NCBI GenBank assembly: GCA_035649575.1
Contig: DASRJH010000271.1
Span: forward strand, 1-36,750
Direction: 5' to 3'
DNA length: 36,750 nt
From: DASVAL01 sp035649575
Lineage (GTDB): Bacteria > Planctomycetota > UBA1135 > UBA2386
The translations under genes were made by a program, and so were the position numbers. Below the pieces are notes generated by a model. It was given only the letters and a program-made list of their open reading frames with translations. It did not search any database and had not been told where the DNA came from. How positions within the stretch are numbered: position 1 is the stretch's first letter; each line of letters opens with the position of its first letter. This document shows positions 29,465 through 36,750 of this stretch, one piece after another.

Positions 29465-31363
29465 ATGAAAGCGCTTCGCCTCGCCACGATCTGTTTGCTC
29501 CTCATTACGTCTCCCTCGTGCGGCGGCAGCGACCATTCTGGCCCGTCGGAGCCACCGGCGCCGCTCAACGGCGCGCCCGTGATGACGGTGCCGAGCAACC
29601 TGACCGGCACGAGCCCGCGCTACTCGTTCCCGCTGCCGACAGCCGGCTCGGAGATCCTCACGTTCTCGGCGACGGATCCGGACGGCGATTCACTGCAGTG
29701 GCAGCTCGGGGTGCCCGGGAGCGCTGCATCGGCCGCGGGCCTCGTCTACACGACTCCCGTTGCGGGTGGAACGTTCGTACTCTCCGTGCTCCCGGTCCTT
29801 GCGACGGCCTTCGTGCAGCTGAACCTGCTGGTCGATGACGGACATGGGAATGCAGCCGCCATCGATCTGCTGGTCGTGCGCACGGGGCCACCGGCGATCA
29901 CGGCGGTCACGCCCGACAACGCGTTCCGCAATCACGCGCAGCGTGTCACGATCACCGGCAAGGGGCTGCAGCTCGGCGGCACCGTGAACACGACCGTCGG
30001 CTTCGACGGCCTCGCGGCCGCGAACGTGGTTGTCGCCAACGACACGACGCTCTCGTGCTCGACGCCCGCCAGTTCCGCGGCCGGCGGCACGATCGTCGGA
30101 GTCGCTCACCAATATGGTCAAGCGCAGCTGCCCGAGTCCGCGTTCACGATGTTCGAGTTCCCGCCGGCCTTCGCGGCGCTCGACCAGCGGCTCGACAACA
30201 ACACGGTCGTGGACTTCCAGGTCGGGGTGCGCGGCGAGACCGCCCACGCGGTGTGGCAACAGGGCAATGCCATCTTGCATCGCGTTTCGAACGATGGCGG
30301 AGCCACCTGGTTGCCACAGGAGACCCTGAGCGGCAGCCAGGTCGCCAGCGAACCGCAGCTCGTGGTCGCGCAGAACCTCGTCACGGTCGGCTGGATCGCG
30401 GGCGGCACCCAGGTGTGGATCAGGCGATTGACCGAAGCGACGACTGAGTTCCTGCCGGCGCAACAACTCGATGCGGCGGCAGGGGCAGCACAGACGCGCA
30501 GGCTTCGCCTGAGCCAGAACGCCAACCACTGCTACGCGGCCTGGCTGGCCGGCGATCCCGGGATCGGCGCGTCGCGCGTCGTCGCCGCGGGCTCCTCGAA
30601 TCTCGGCGCTTCGTGGTCGGAACCGCGAACCGTGAGCGACGGGCAGGCCAACCAGAGCAACCACGAACTGGCCTGTGCCGGAGCGGTGGCGTGGATCCTC
30701 GTCGAGGACGAACGGCTCGGCGCGTCCGTTCGCGGCATCTACGCGGTGCGCACGACCGACGCGGGCGGCAGCTGGGGCGACGCCAAGCGTCTCAACCTGG
30801 CGACGGCTGCCGGCGGCCAGCCCCGCCTCGCCGCGGCGAGTGGTCGCGTACACGCGTGTTGGGTGCAGAACGGGGCGCTGTGGTTCAACACCTCGCCGAA
30901 CAATGGTCTGTCGTGGAACAGCGTCGCGACCACGGTGCAGGGTGCGCAGGGCGGAGCGGTCTCGGCGCCGTCGATCTGCTCCGAGGACGACCGCGTGTTC
31001 ATGAGCTACGTGAAGGGGGGCAACGCGGTGTTGGTCTCGCGCTTCTCGCCACTCGGGTCGGTCGAGCAACACGTGGAGCTCGAGACCGTCGTCACGCCGT
31101 CGGCCCAGACGAACATCGGGTGCATCGGCAACTACGTCTTCGTGGCCTGGCGCGACGGGGACCCCGCCACCAGCGCCGCGCGCGTGAAGCAATCCGTATC
31201 GGTCGACGTCGGTGCGACCTTCGCGGCGCCGGCCGGACTCGGCAACGGCACCGCGAACCAGGACCAGGTGCAGCTGCGACACGACGGTGCCCGCCTGCTG
31301 CTCGGTTGGCTCGACAGCCGCGCCGCGAACGTCGGACTGTTCATCAACCGCACGACGCAGTAA
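29465..31363 (+). CDS. Lipoprotein with IPT/TIG domain and Asp-box (BNR) repeats
   Basis: 632 aa. Lipobox 'ITSPSC' (Cys near 19), followed by a Gly/Ser/Pro linker. A cadherin-like segment ('FSATDPDGDSLQWQL') and an IPT/TIG domain ('PPAITAVTPDNAFRNHAQRVTITGKGLQLGG') come next, then a sialidase-like propeller region with Asp-box repeats: 'VSNDGGATW', 'SSNLGASW', 'TTDAGGSW', 'SPNNGLSW' and 'SVDVGATF'. No sialidase catalytic residues can be identified, so it is a surface binding or structural protein. It converges on the dehydratase gene with a 20-nt overlap. The 228 bases before the ATG contain no gene that I can support. Confidence 0.85.
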   Translation: MKALRLATICLLLITSPSCGGSDHSGPSEPPAPLNGAPVMTVPSNLTGTSPRYSFPLPTAGSEILTFSATDPDGDSLQWQLGVPGSAASAAGLVYTTPVAGGTFVLSVLPVLATAFVQLNLLVDDGHGNAAAIDLLVVRTGPPAITAVTPDNAFRNHAQRVTITGKGLQLGGTVNTTVGFDGLAAANVVVANDTTLSCSTPASSAAGGTIVGVAHQYGQAQLPESAFTMFEFPPAFAALDQRLDNNTVVDFQVGVRGETAHAVWQQGNAILHRVSNDGGATWLPQETLSGSQVASEPQLVVAQNLVTVGWIAGGTQVWIRRLTEATTEFLPAQQLDAAAGAAQTRRLRLSQNANHCYAAWLAGDPGIGASRVVAAGSSNLGASWSEPRTVSDGQANQSNHELACAGAVAWILVEDERLGASVRGIYAVRTTDAGGSWGDAKRLNLATAAGGQPRLAAASGRVHACWVQNGALWFNTSPNNGLSWNSVATTVQGAQGGAVSAPSICSEDDRVFMSYVKGGNAVLVSRFSPLGSVEQHVELETVVTPSAQTNIGCIGNYVFVAWRDGDPATSAARVKQSVSVDVGATFAAPAGLGNGTANQDQVQLRHDGARLLLGWLDSRAANVGLFINRTTQ

Positions 31364-32318
31364 CCGCGCGGCGCAGCAGGTGCAGCGGCAGGTTGCCGCC
31401 GCAGACCACCACCGCGGCGCGCCGCCCGCGACGGTCGCGGTCCTGCAGGCAGCCGGCAATGGCTACGGCAGCAGCTCCTTCGACGAGCAGGTGTTGGTGT
31501 TCGAGCGTGGCGAGCAAGGTGCGCCGGATCGTGTCCTCCTCGACGTCGAGGTAGCGGTCGACGACCTGCTGGCAGAGCGCGAACGTGATCGCACCGGGTT
31601 CGACGCCACCCGCCGTGCTGTCCGACAACGTGTCTTGGCACGGCACTTCGACGATGCGCCCCTGCCGCACGCACTCGGCCATCGCGCGCGACCGGACCGG
31701 CGAGCAGGCGACCCACTCGATCGAGGGGCGCACGGACCGCGCGAACGCAGCCATGCCGCCGATCAGGCCGCCGCCCCCGAGAGCCACATAGACGACCTCC
31801 ACCTCGGGCCACTGTTCGAGCAGTTCGACCGCGACCGTGCCCTGTCCCGCGATCACGTCGGGATCGTTGTAGGGCGACACGTAGGGCCGCCCGTTCGCGG
31901 TGGCGACGGCCCGCGCGTGCTGCTCCGTGACCACGCAGTCGTCCCCGTGCACGAGCACCTTTGCACCCAATCGCGCGATCGACTCCCGCTTCGGCACCGG
32001 GGCCGTACTCGGCACGTAGACGGTCGCCGGCACTCCGAGCTTCTGCGCGGCCGCGGCGAGGCCGAGGCCGTGATTGCCCGACGAAGCGGCCACGACGCCG
32101 CCGCTGCGCACTGCAGCCGGCATGCGCAGCAGGGCATGCGTCGCACCGCGCAGCTTGAAGGAGCCCGTGTGCTGCACGTTCTCGAGCTTCAGCCGCACTT
32201 CGGCGCCCGTCGCCGAGGACAACCACGGCGAAGGCACGGTCGGCGTGCGCACGACGTGATCGCGCAGGCTCTGCGCCGCGCGCGTGACTGCTTCCGCCAC
32301 CTGGGCCGGGCTCGACAT
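31344..32318 (-). CDS. Threonine dehydratase / serine racemase-type PLP enzyme
   Basis: 324 aa. Fold-type II PLP signatures: 'LKLENVQHTGSFKLRGA' with the Schiff-base lysine, 'AASSGNHGLGLA' (substrate loop), 'VALGGGGLIGG' (phosphate loop) and a C-terminal 'VVVCGGN' in place of the usual 'SGGN'. No ACT regulatory domain follows, so it is the short catabolic or serine/threonine dehydratase-racemase type. The ATG at 32318 lies 7 nt after the stop of the epimerase gene. Choice among threonine deaminase, serine dehydratase and racemase cannot be made here. Confidence 0.87.
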   Translation of the reverse strand: MSSPAQVAEAVTRAAQSLRDHVVRTPTVPSPWLSSATGAEVRLKLENVQHTGSFKLRGATHALLRMPAAVRSGGVVAASSGNHGLGLAAAAQKLGVPATVYVPSTAPVPKRESIARLGAKVLVHGDDCVVTEQHARAVATANGRPYVSPYNDPDVIAGQGTVAVELLEQWPEVEVVYVALGGGGLIGGMAAFARSVRPSIEWVACSPVRSRAMAECVRQGRIVEVPCQDTLSDSTAGGVEPGAITFALCQQVVDRYLDVEEDTIRRTLLATLEHQHLLVEGAAAVAIAGCLQDRDRRGRRAAVVVCGGNLPLHLLRRAVTASCG

Positions 32319-32325
32319 CTCGAGC

Positions 32326-33279
32326 TCAGCCCTTCGCCAACCTCTTGCGGAAGTAGGCGGTCGTGCGCGCGAGGCCCTCTTCGAGTGCAACGCCGGGAGC
32401 CCACCCTCCGAGCACACGCTGCGCCTTGGCGATGTCGGGGCGGCGCACCTTGGGATCGTCGACGGGCAGCGGCCGGAACTCGATCGGCACCTTGGACCCG
32501 GTCGCCTTCTGCACGGCTTCGCCGAACTGCAGGATCGTCATCTCGCGCGGGTTGCCGATGTTGACGGGCTCCTTCTCGTTGCTGTGCAGCAGCCTCGTGA
32601 TGCCTTCGACGAGGTCGTCGACGTAGCAGAAGCTGCGTGTCTGCGAGCCGTCGCCGAAGACCGTGAGCGGCTGGCCGGCGAGAGCCTGGCTCATGAACGC
32701 GGGCAACACGCGGCCGTCGTTGAGGCGCATGCGGGGTCCGTAGGTGTTGAAGATCCGCACGATGCGGGTCTCGACGCCATGCGTGCGCTGGTAGGCCATC
32801 GTGATGGCCTCGGCGAAACGCTTCGCCTCGTCGTAGACGCCGCGCGGTCCGACCGGGTTCACGTTGCCCCAGTAGTCCTCGCGCTGCGGATGCACGAGCG
32901 GATCGCCGTAGACCTCGCTCGTGCTGGCCAGCAGGAAGCGCGCGTTCTTGGCCTTCGCGAGACCGAGCGCCTTGTGCGTGCCGAGCGCACCGACCTTCAG
33001 CGTCTGGATCGGCAGCTCGAGATAGTCGATCGGGCTCGCGGGCGACGCGAAGTGCAGGATGTAGTCGAGGCGTCCGGACACGTGGATGAAGTTCGTGACG
33101 TCCTGCTCGTAGAACACGAAATCCGGGCGGCCGAACAGGTGCTCGATGTTCGCGAGCGCCCCCGTGATCAGGTTGTCCATGGCTACGACCTGGCAGCCGT
33201 CGGCCAACAACCGCTCGCACAGGTGGGACCCGATGAAACCGGCACCACCGGTGACGAGGGCACGAGGTTTGTCCTTCAT
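32326..33279 (-). CDS. UDP-glucuronate decarboxylase-like NAD-dependent epimerase (SDR)
   Basis: 317 aa. NAD-binding 'VTGGAGFIGSHLCERLL' (9-25), 'LASTSEVYGDPLVHPQ.EDYWGNVNPVGPRG' and catalytic 'YDEAKRFAEA' (Y-X3-K) are a near-exact match to the UXS (UDP-xylose synthase) subgroup; 'YGPRMRLNDGRVLPAF' and 'GDGSQTRSFCYVDDLVEGI' follow. UXS makes UDP-xylose from UDP-glucuronate for surface glycans. It overlaps the upstream gene's stop by 4 nt. There are no other glycan genes in this run except the truncated sugar transferase far away. Confidence 0.92.
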   Translation of the reverse strand: MKDKPRALVTGGAGFIGSHLCERLLADGCQVVAMDNLITGALANIEHLFGRPDFVFYEQDVTNFIHVSGRLDYILHFASPASPIDYLELPIQTLKVGALGTHKALGLAKAKNARFLLASTSEVYGDPLVHPQREDYWGNVNPVGPRGVYDEAKRFAEAITMAYQRTHGVETRIVRIFNTYGPRMRLNDGRVLPAFMSQALAGQPLTVFGDGSQTRSFCYVDDLVEGITRLLHSNEKEPVNIGNPREMTILQFGEAVQKATGSKVPIEFRPLPVDDPKVRRPDIAKAQRVLGGWAPGVALEEGLARTTAYFRKRLAKG

Positions 33280-34454
33280 TGCTTCTTCTGGGGGGTCATG
33301 GACGCGGTGCCGGTGGGAGCCGCGAACGGTTGACCCTGCAGTGGATCGAGTCGCACCGGGGTACTCGCCTCGAGCGCGAAGCGGGCGCCGCACCAGGAGA
33401 CATGCGCCTCTGCCGCGGCAGTGCCGCGCAGAGCGCGACCATCGGCCTCCAGCGTGATGCCCTCCGCGACCACGCTCGCGGGGATCGGGTGTGGCGGAGG
33501 TTGCAGGAAGAACGTGACGCGATGACCGGGCTCGAGCGTCGACTCGCCGAGTGCACTCTCGTAGAGCACGGGCCGCTGCCCCGCGTTGAAGATCGAAGCG
33601 CGGCCGCCGAGCCACCCGGGTTCGTCGGCGCGCAGCAGGATCAAGAGCGCGGGCCCCATCTCTTCGGCGGTGGCAGCGGGCGGTGTGATGCGGATCTTGC
33701 TGCCGTCGGGCAACACGAACGTGTTGTCGCGCTGCGAGACGCGCAACCGCACGCGCGTCAGCGAGTGCAGTTCGACGTTGACGGTGTTCTGGTCCATCGC
33801 GGCAAGACGCAACGCAACCGGGCCCTGGGACACGATGCGCGTACTGTTGTGCAGCAGCAGTTCGAATTCCCCGGCCTGCCGGACTTCCACCTGCGCGCCG
33901 ACGCCGAGCGTGGCGAACTTGTCGTGGAAGTACAGCGGCACGAACGCATCCTCGTCCACGCCGCGCCACCACACGCGATCACCGTGGCGCACGAGCAAGG
34001 CCAGGTTCTCGGCGTAGGGCAGCGGTTCCTTGTCCTTGAGCCTCACCCACCGCGGCCAACCCGGTGGCTCGGGCTCCGCGGGCGCCAGCGGCTGCACTGT
34101 CGGCTGCAATGCGACGCGGCGCTCCTTGATTGCCAGCTGCATCTCCCTGAGGTGCGAAAGGTCCGGCAGCGTCCCCGGACGAGGGTAGGCTCCGTACCCG
34201 GTGAGCCCCTGCGGAAACACGGGGAAGCCCTGGAACGGCTGCCCTTGCGGGAGGTCGACCCACACCGGAGTCAGAGCTTCGAGCATCCGGCTCGAGGTCG
34301 GTCCTCGCATGGGGCTCGTGCGCATGGTCGGCGGCATGGCTCCTGGCGCCGGCTGAGGCGGCGGCTGTTGCTGCGCCGGCAGCAAGGCTGCTACCAACCA
34401 CGCGGGGACCGAACGCAGGAACCTGTCCATGCCAAGACCAGGATACAGGCTCAT
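33276..34454 (-). CDS. Secreted protein of unknown family
   Basis: 392 aa from an ATG overlapping the pfkA stop (ATGA); an internal ATG eight codons on also gives a good signal peptide ('MDRFLRSVPAWLVAALLPAQQ'). After a Pro/Gln-rich linker ('QQPPPQPAPGAMPPTMRT') the mature part has tryptophan-rich and beta segments: 'PEPPGWPRWVRLKDKEPLPYAENLALLVRHGDRVWWRGVDEDAFVPLYFHDKFATLGVGAQVEVRQAGEFEL' and a C-terminal region with 'GPVALRLAAMDQNTVNVELHSLTRVRLRV'. The local layout (a structured central block, then FHA/sigma-factor-like beta sheets) is not one I recognise. Function unknown; it is coupled to pfkA. Confidence 0.7.
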   Translation of the reverse strand: MSLYPGLGMDRFLRSVPAWLVAALLPAQQQPPPQPAPGAMPPTMRTSPMRGPTSSRMLEALTPVWVDLPQGQPFQGFPVFPQGLTGYGAYPRPGTLPDLSHLREMQLAIKERRVALQPTVQPLAPAEPEPPGWPRWVRLKDKEPLPYAENLALLVRHGDRVWWRGVDEDAFVPLYFHDKFATLGVGAQVEVRQAGEFELLLHNSTRIVSQGPVALRLAAMDQNTVNVELHSLTRVRLRVSQRDNTFVLPDGSKIRITPPAATAEEMGPALLILLRADEPGWLGGRASIFNAGQRPVLYESALGESTLEPGHRVTFFLQPPPHPIPASVVAEGITLEADGRALRGTAAAEAHVSWCGARFALEASTPVRLDPLQGQPFAAPTGTASMTPQKKQ

Positions 34455-35503
34455 GGCGATCCCACCGGCAAGAAGAACGTCTCGTAGCGGTCGAGGAACT
34501 TGTCCGTCAGCGTCTTGCGCGTGGCGACCGCGGCCTGGATCGGCACGTCGACGATCTCCCCGGCGCGCATCGCGGCCATGAAGCCGAAGCGTTTCTCGAG
34601 CACGAGACGCGCGGCGCGCGCGCCGAGCCGCAGCGCGAAGATGCGGTCGAACGCGATCGGCTTGCCGGCGCGCTGCAGATGGCCGAGCACGAGATGGCGT
34701 GCTTCCCAGCCGAGCCTTTCCTGGATCCGCCTGCTGACGAGCGCCGCGACGCCGCCCGTCTTGAACTCGCCGAACTCGTCCTTCTCGGTCGACGACACGC
34801 ACACCCCGCGCTCGAGGATGCGCGTGCCCTCGGCCACGGCGACGATCGCCGACTTCGCGCCGGTGCGTCGCAAGCGTTCGAGGTTGTGGCAGACCTCTTC
34901 GAGATGCGCCGGTCGCTCGGGCACGAGGATCGCTTCTGCGCCCGCGGCGACGCCCGCGTAGGCCGTGATCCAGCCGGCGTGACGCCCCATGCACTCGACC
35001 ACCATGATGCGCGAGTGCGACTCGGCGGTGCTGCGCAGGTCGTCCATGGCGCGCGTCGCGACCTCGACCGCCGAGAAGAAGCCGAACGTGAAGTCGGTCC
35101 CGTCGAGGTCGTTGTCGATCGTCTTCGGCACGCCGACGACCGGCACGCGGTGCTCGCGGAACAGGCGGTCCGCGGCGCCGAGCGTACCTTCGCCACCGAT
35201 CGCGACGAGCGCGTCGAGCCGATGCCGCGCGATCGTCGCGAGCACCTTCGGCACCATCACGGCCTCGTCGCGATACGGGTTGTCGCCGCTGCTGCCGAGC
35301 AGCGTGCCGCCGTGGACGAGCATCCGCTGGAAGTCCTCGCCGTGCATCGGCCGCGTCGAATCGGCGATGAGGCCGCGCCACCCGTCCTGAAAGCCGATCA
35401 GCGCGGCGTCGGCCGCCAACAGGCGCCGCGCGAGGCCACAGATCGCGGCGTTGAGACCCGGCGCGTCGCCACCACCCGTCAACACGCCGACGCGAAGACT
35501 CAC
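34451..35503 (-). CDS. pfkA: 6-phosphofructokinase, ATP-type by active-site residues
   Basis: 350 aa from a GTG overlapping the upstream stop (GTGA). Phosphorylates fructose-6-phosphate in glycolysis. 'GVLTGGGDAPGLNAAI' (6-21) is the nucleotide-binding Gly-rich loop; 'AIGGEGTLGAADRL' (101-114) has Gly106 at the ATP/PPi-discriminating position (Gly for ATP, Asp for PPi); 'GVPKTIDNDLDGTDFTFGF' (124-142) has Lys127 and the catalytic Asp130/Asp132; 'MVVECMGRHAGWITAYAGVA' and 'LGHLQRAGKPIAFDRIFALRLG' complete the family. Glu105 replaces the Asp of E. coli GGDGS. Gly/Lys together resembles the actinobacterial-type group. Phosphate donor should be tested. Confidence 0.92.
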   Translation of the reverse strand: MSLRVGVLTGGGDAPGLNAAICGLARRLLAADAALIGFQDGWRGLIADSTRPMHGEDFQRMLVHGGTLLGSSGDNPYRDEAVMVPKVLATIARHRLDALVAIGGEGTLGAADRLFREHRVPVVGVPKTIDNDLDGTDFTFGFFSAVEVATRAMDDLRSTAESHSRIMVVECMGRHAGWITAYAGVAAGAEAILVPERPAHLEEVCHNLERLRRTGAKSAIVAVAEGTRILERGVCVSSTEKDEFGEFKTGGVAALVSRRIQERLGWEARHLVLGHLQRAGKPIAFDRIFALRLGARAARLVLEKRFGFMAAMRAGEIVDVPIQAAVATRKTLTDKFLDRYETFFLPVGSP

Positions 35504-36171
35504 GGCGTGCCTCCGAGATTCGTGTCGTCGTCGATCGGATACTTGGGGCCCGTGAACGGCGCCGTGTCGTGCGGCGGCGGCACTTCGCCCTTCTTGCCGA
35601 GCTTGCCCACGAAACCCTGGAACTCGAGATCGAACTCCACACGGCCCCCATCGGCCGGTCGCACCATCTCGCCGAAGCGGTCGATCATCGCCTGCCGGAG
35701 ACGCTGGCTTGCGGCGAGGTTGCTCTGACCCTCCGCGCACTGGAACTGGCCGGTGACGAGGATGCGCTTCTGCACCGACGTGTCGACCTGCACGCGTAAA
35801 CGCGTGACCTCGGGCAATGCCTCGCCGGCGAGACGCAGGCCGACTTCGAGTGCCTCGCGCGACACGCGCACTGGCCCAGACGGCGTCTCGCTGACGACCC
35901 AGTTCGATGGCGGCAACCGCTCGGGACGGCGCACGAGCCACGCGAAGTTCCAGAACAGGAGCCCGACGCTCGCGATCATGATGCAGAACGCGAGCGCCGT
36001 GTCGAGCCGCAGGACCGCGAAGCGCTCGGTGGTGGTCGTCGGCAAGGCCAGCGGGCCGAGCACATCGGGTTTCAGGAACGTCACGACGGCCATCGCTGCC
36101 GCGGCGTTCGCGACGACCAGGTTCGCCACGAACAGCAGCCGACCCGAAACGCGTTGCTTTGGCGCCTTCAT
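35500..36171 (-). CDS. Two-TM membrane protein, AmaP-like architecture
   Basis: 223 aa. Two hydrophobic segments lie at about 10-33 ('LLFVANLVVANAAAAMAVVTFL') and 56-78 ('LDTALAFCIMIASVGLLFWNFAWLV'), followed by a cytosolic alpha/beta domain with 'VRVSREALEVGLRLAGEALPEVTRLRVQVDTSVQKRILVTGQFQ' and 'LRQAMIDRFGEMVR'. Two helices followed by a small domain is the layout of the AmaP / Asp23-anchoring family, but the match is by architecture only. It shares one base with the accC stop (TGATG) and overlaps pfkA. The C-terminus is Pro/Asp-rich. Confidence 0.7.
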   Translation of the reverse strand: MKAPKQRVSGRLLFVANLVVANAAAAMAVVTFLKPDVLGPLALPTTTTERFAVLRLDTALAFCIMIASVGLLFWNFAWLVRRPERLPPSNWVVSETPSGPVRVSREALEVGLRLAGEALPEVTRLRVQVDTSVQKRILVTGQFQCAEGQSNLAASQRLRQAMIDRFGEMVRPADGGRVEFDLEFQGFVGKLGKKGEVPPPHDTAPFTGPKYPIDDDTNLGGTP

Positions 36172-36750
36172 CAGCGCGGCGAGAAGTAGCGGTCGATGAA
36201 ACCAGTGTCGACCTGTCCCGCGCGGAAGTCCGAGTGGTCGAGGATGCGCAGGAACAGGCTAGCGGTCGTCACGATGCCTTCCGTCGTGAGCTCTTGCAAC
36301 GCGCGGCGCGCGACCTCGATGACCTGCTTCCTCGTGTGCCGGTGGATGATGAGCTTGCCGACCATCGAGTCGTAGTGCGGCGGCACCGTGTAGCCCTGGT
36401 AGATGTGGCTGTCCCAGCGCACGCCGGGACCAGCGGGCGCGATGAACGTGCGGATCGTGCCGGGGCTCGGCTTGAAGTTGTGGTCCGGATCCTCCGCGTT
36501 GATGCGGAACTCCATCGCGTGGCCGCGCAGGCGGATGTCCTCCTGGCGGAACGAGAGCCGCTCCCCTGCCGCGATCTTGATCATCTCGCGGATCAGGTCG
36601 GTGTCGGTGACGAGCTCCGTGACCGGGTGCTCGACCTGGATGCGCGAGTTGACCTCGATGAAATAGTAGTTCTTGTCCTTGTCGAGCAGGAACTCGACCG
36701 TGCCCGCCGACCAGTAGTTCGCGGCCTTCGCGAGCCGGACCGCGGCGTCG
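36171..36750 (-). CDS. accC: Acetyl-CoA carboxylase biotin carboxylase subunit, partial
   Basis: Only the last 192 residues are in the window; the start lies beyond 36750. 'AGTVEFLLDKDKNYYFIEVNSRIQVEHPVTE' is the biotin carboxylase metal/bicarbonate motif (Glu, Asn, Arg, Gln, Val, Glu), then 'GHAMEFRINAEDPDHNFKPSPGTI' and 'YTVPPHYDSMVGKLI', with the usual C-terminal 'TASLFLRILDHSDFRAGQVDTGFIDRYF'. This is the single-domain AccC type, without a biotinyl domain, acting with AccB, AccA/D in malonyl-CoA synthesis. Its partner accB would be expected upstream. It heads the coupled run 36750-31344. Confidence 0.95.
   Translation of the reverse strand, partial: DAAVRLAKAANYWSAGTVEFLLDKDKNYYFIEVNSRIQVEHPVTELVTDTDLIREMIKIAAGERLSFRQEDIRLRGHAMEFRINAEDPDHNFKPSPGTIRTFIAPAGPGVRWDSHIYQGYTVPPHYDSMVGKLIIHRHTRKQVIEVARRALQELTTEGIVTTASLFLRILDHSDFRAGQVDTGFIDRYFSPR

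Noticed and set aside
1..36750. tRNA, rRNA, CRISPR array, phage or plasmid functions
   Set aside because: No cloverleaf sequence, rRNA signature, direct-repeat/spacer array, integrase, capsid or replication gene was recognised on either strand.

Overview
The window looks like chromosomal DNA from a GC-rich member of the Planctomycetota (GC about two thirds, judged by eye). The lineage call rests on gene content: a DUF1501 / DUF1549-DUF1553 pair with C-X4-CH and CXXCH haem motifs, secreted proteins of planctomycete style, and a type III polyketide synthase cluster. Coding density is high. No gap between supported genes exceeds about 230 bases. I saw no rRNA, tRNA or CRISPR array.

Layout. 2-3410 (+): end of a kelch-repeat protein, a Lon-substrate-binding-domain protein, then a diverged purine nucleoside phosphorylase paralogue coupled to purN. 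3402-8499 (-): an operon of a redoxin-fold secreted protein, a DUF1549/DUF1553 cytochrome-like protein, a DUF1501 protein and a WD40-type lipoprotein. 8661-11086: a flavin disulfide reductase transcribed divergently from a DedA-rhodanese membrane protein with an in-frame UGA. 11266-13172: a 3'-truncated sugar transferase and a complete insertion sequence with 21-bp perfect inverted repeats. 13184-14290 (+): a Rieske-flavodoxin fusion next to the insertion sequence, followed by 17-bp tandem repeats and a terminator. 14497-16242 (+): a secreted protein with a duplicated domain. 16266-21724: small genes, among them two zinc-ribbon proteins (one frameshifted), PlsC, DUF1801, CDGSH, a HEAT lipoprotein, a sterol-desaturase-family enzyme and a lipoprotein-like gene with a second in-frame UGA. 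21755-27992: the type III PKS region, with a minus-strand run (YceI, small lipoprotein, methyltransferase, PKS, C39 peptidase, N-formylglutamate amidohydrolase family) and a divergent FAD oxidoreductase. 28070-31363 (+): an aminotransferase and an Asp-box lipoprotein. 31344-36750 (-): a tightly overlapping run of accC (partial), a two-TM protein, pfkA, a secreted protein, a UDP-glucuronate decarboxylase-like enzyme and a threonine dehydratase-like enzyme.

Main discovery. Two unrelated genes (10103-11086 + and 20807-21724 -) are each interrupted by one UGA at or next to a cysteine position, and each continues as convincing protein sequence to a later stop. In both, an mRNA hairpin follows with its apical loop starting 22 nt after the UGA (21 nt between) and a G in the first two loop bases, as in bacterial SECIS elements. 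UGA is an ordinary stop for many other genes here, so the code is not globally changed. The simplest coherent reading is that the organism makes selenoproteins and that these are two of them: a DedA-fused seleno-rhodanese and a secreted protein with a Cys-Sec pair. Nonsense mutation or sequencing error remain alternatives.

A second pattern is several genes with no Shine-Dalgarno and a TANNNT-like hexamer ending 6-7 nt before the start codon, which suggests leaderless mRNAs. The clearest case is a 23-bp divergent spacer between the DUF1801 and CDGSH genes.
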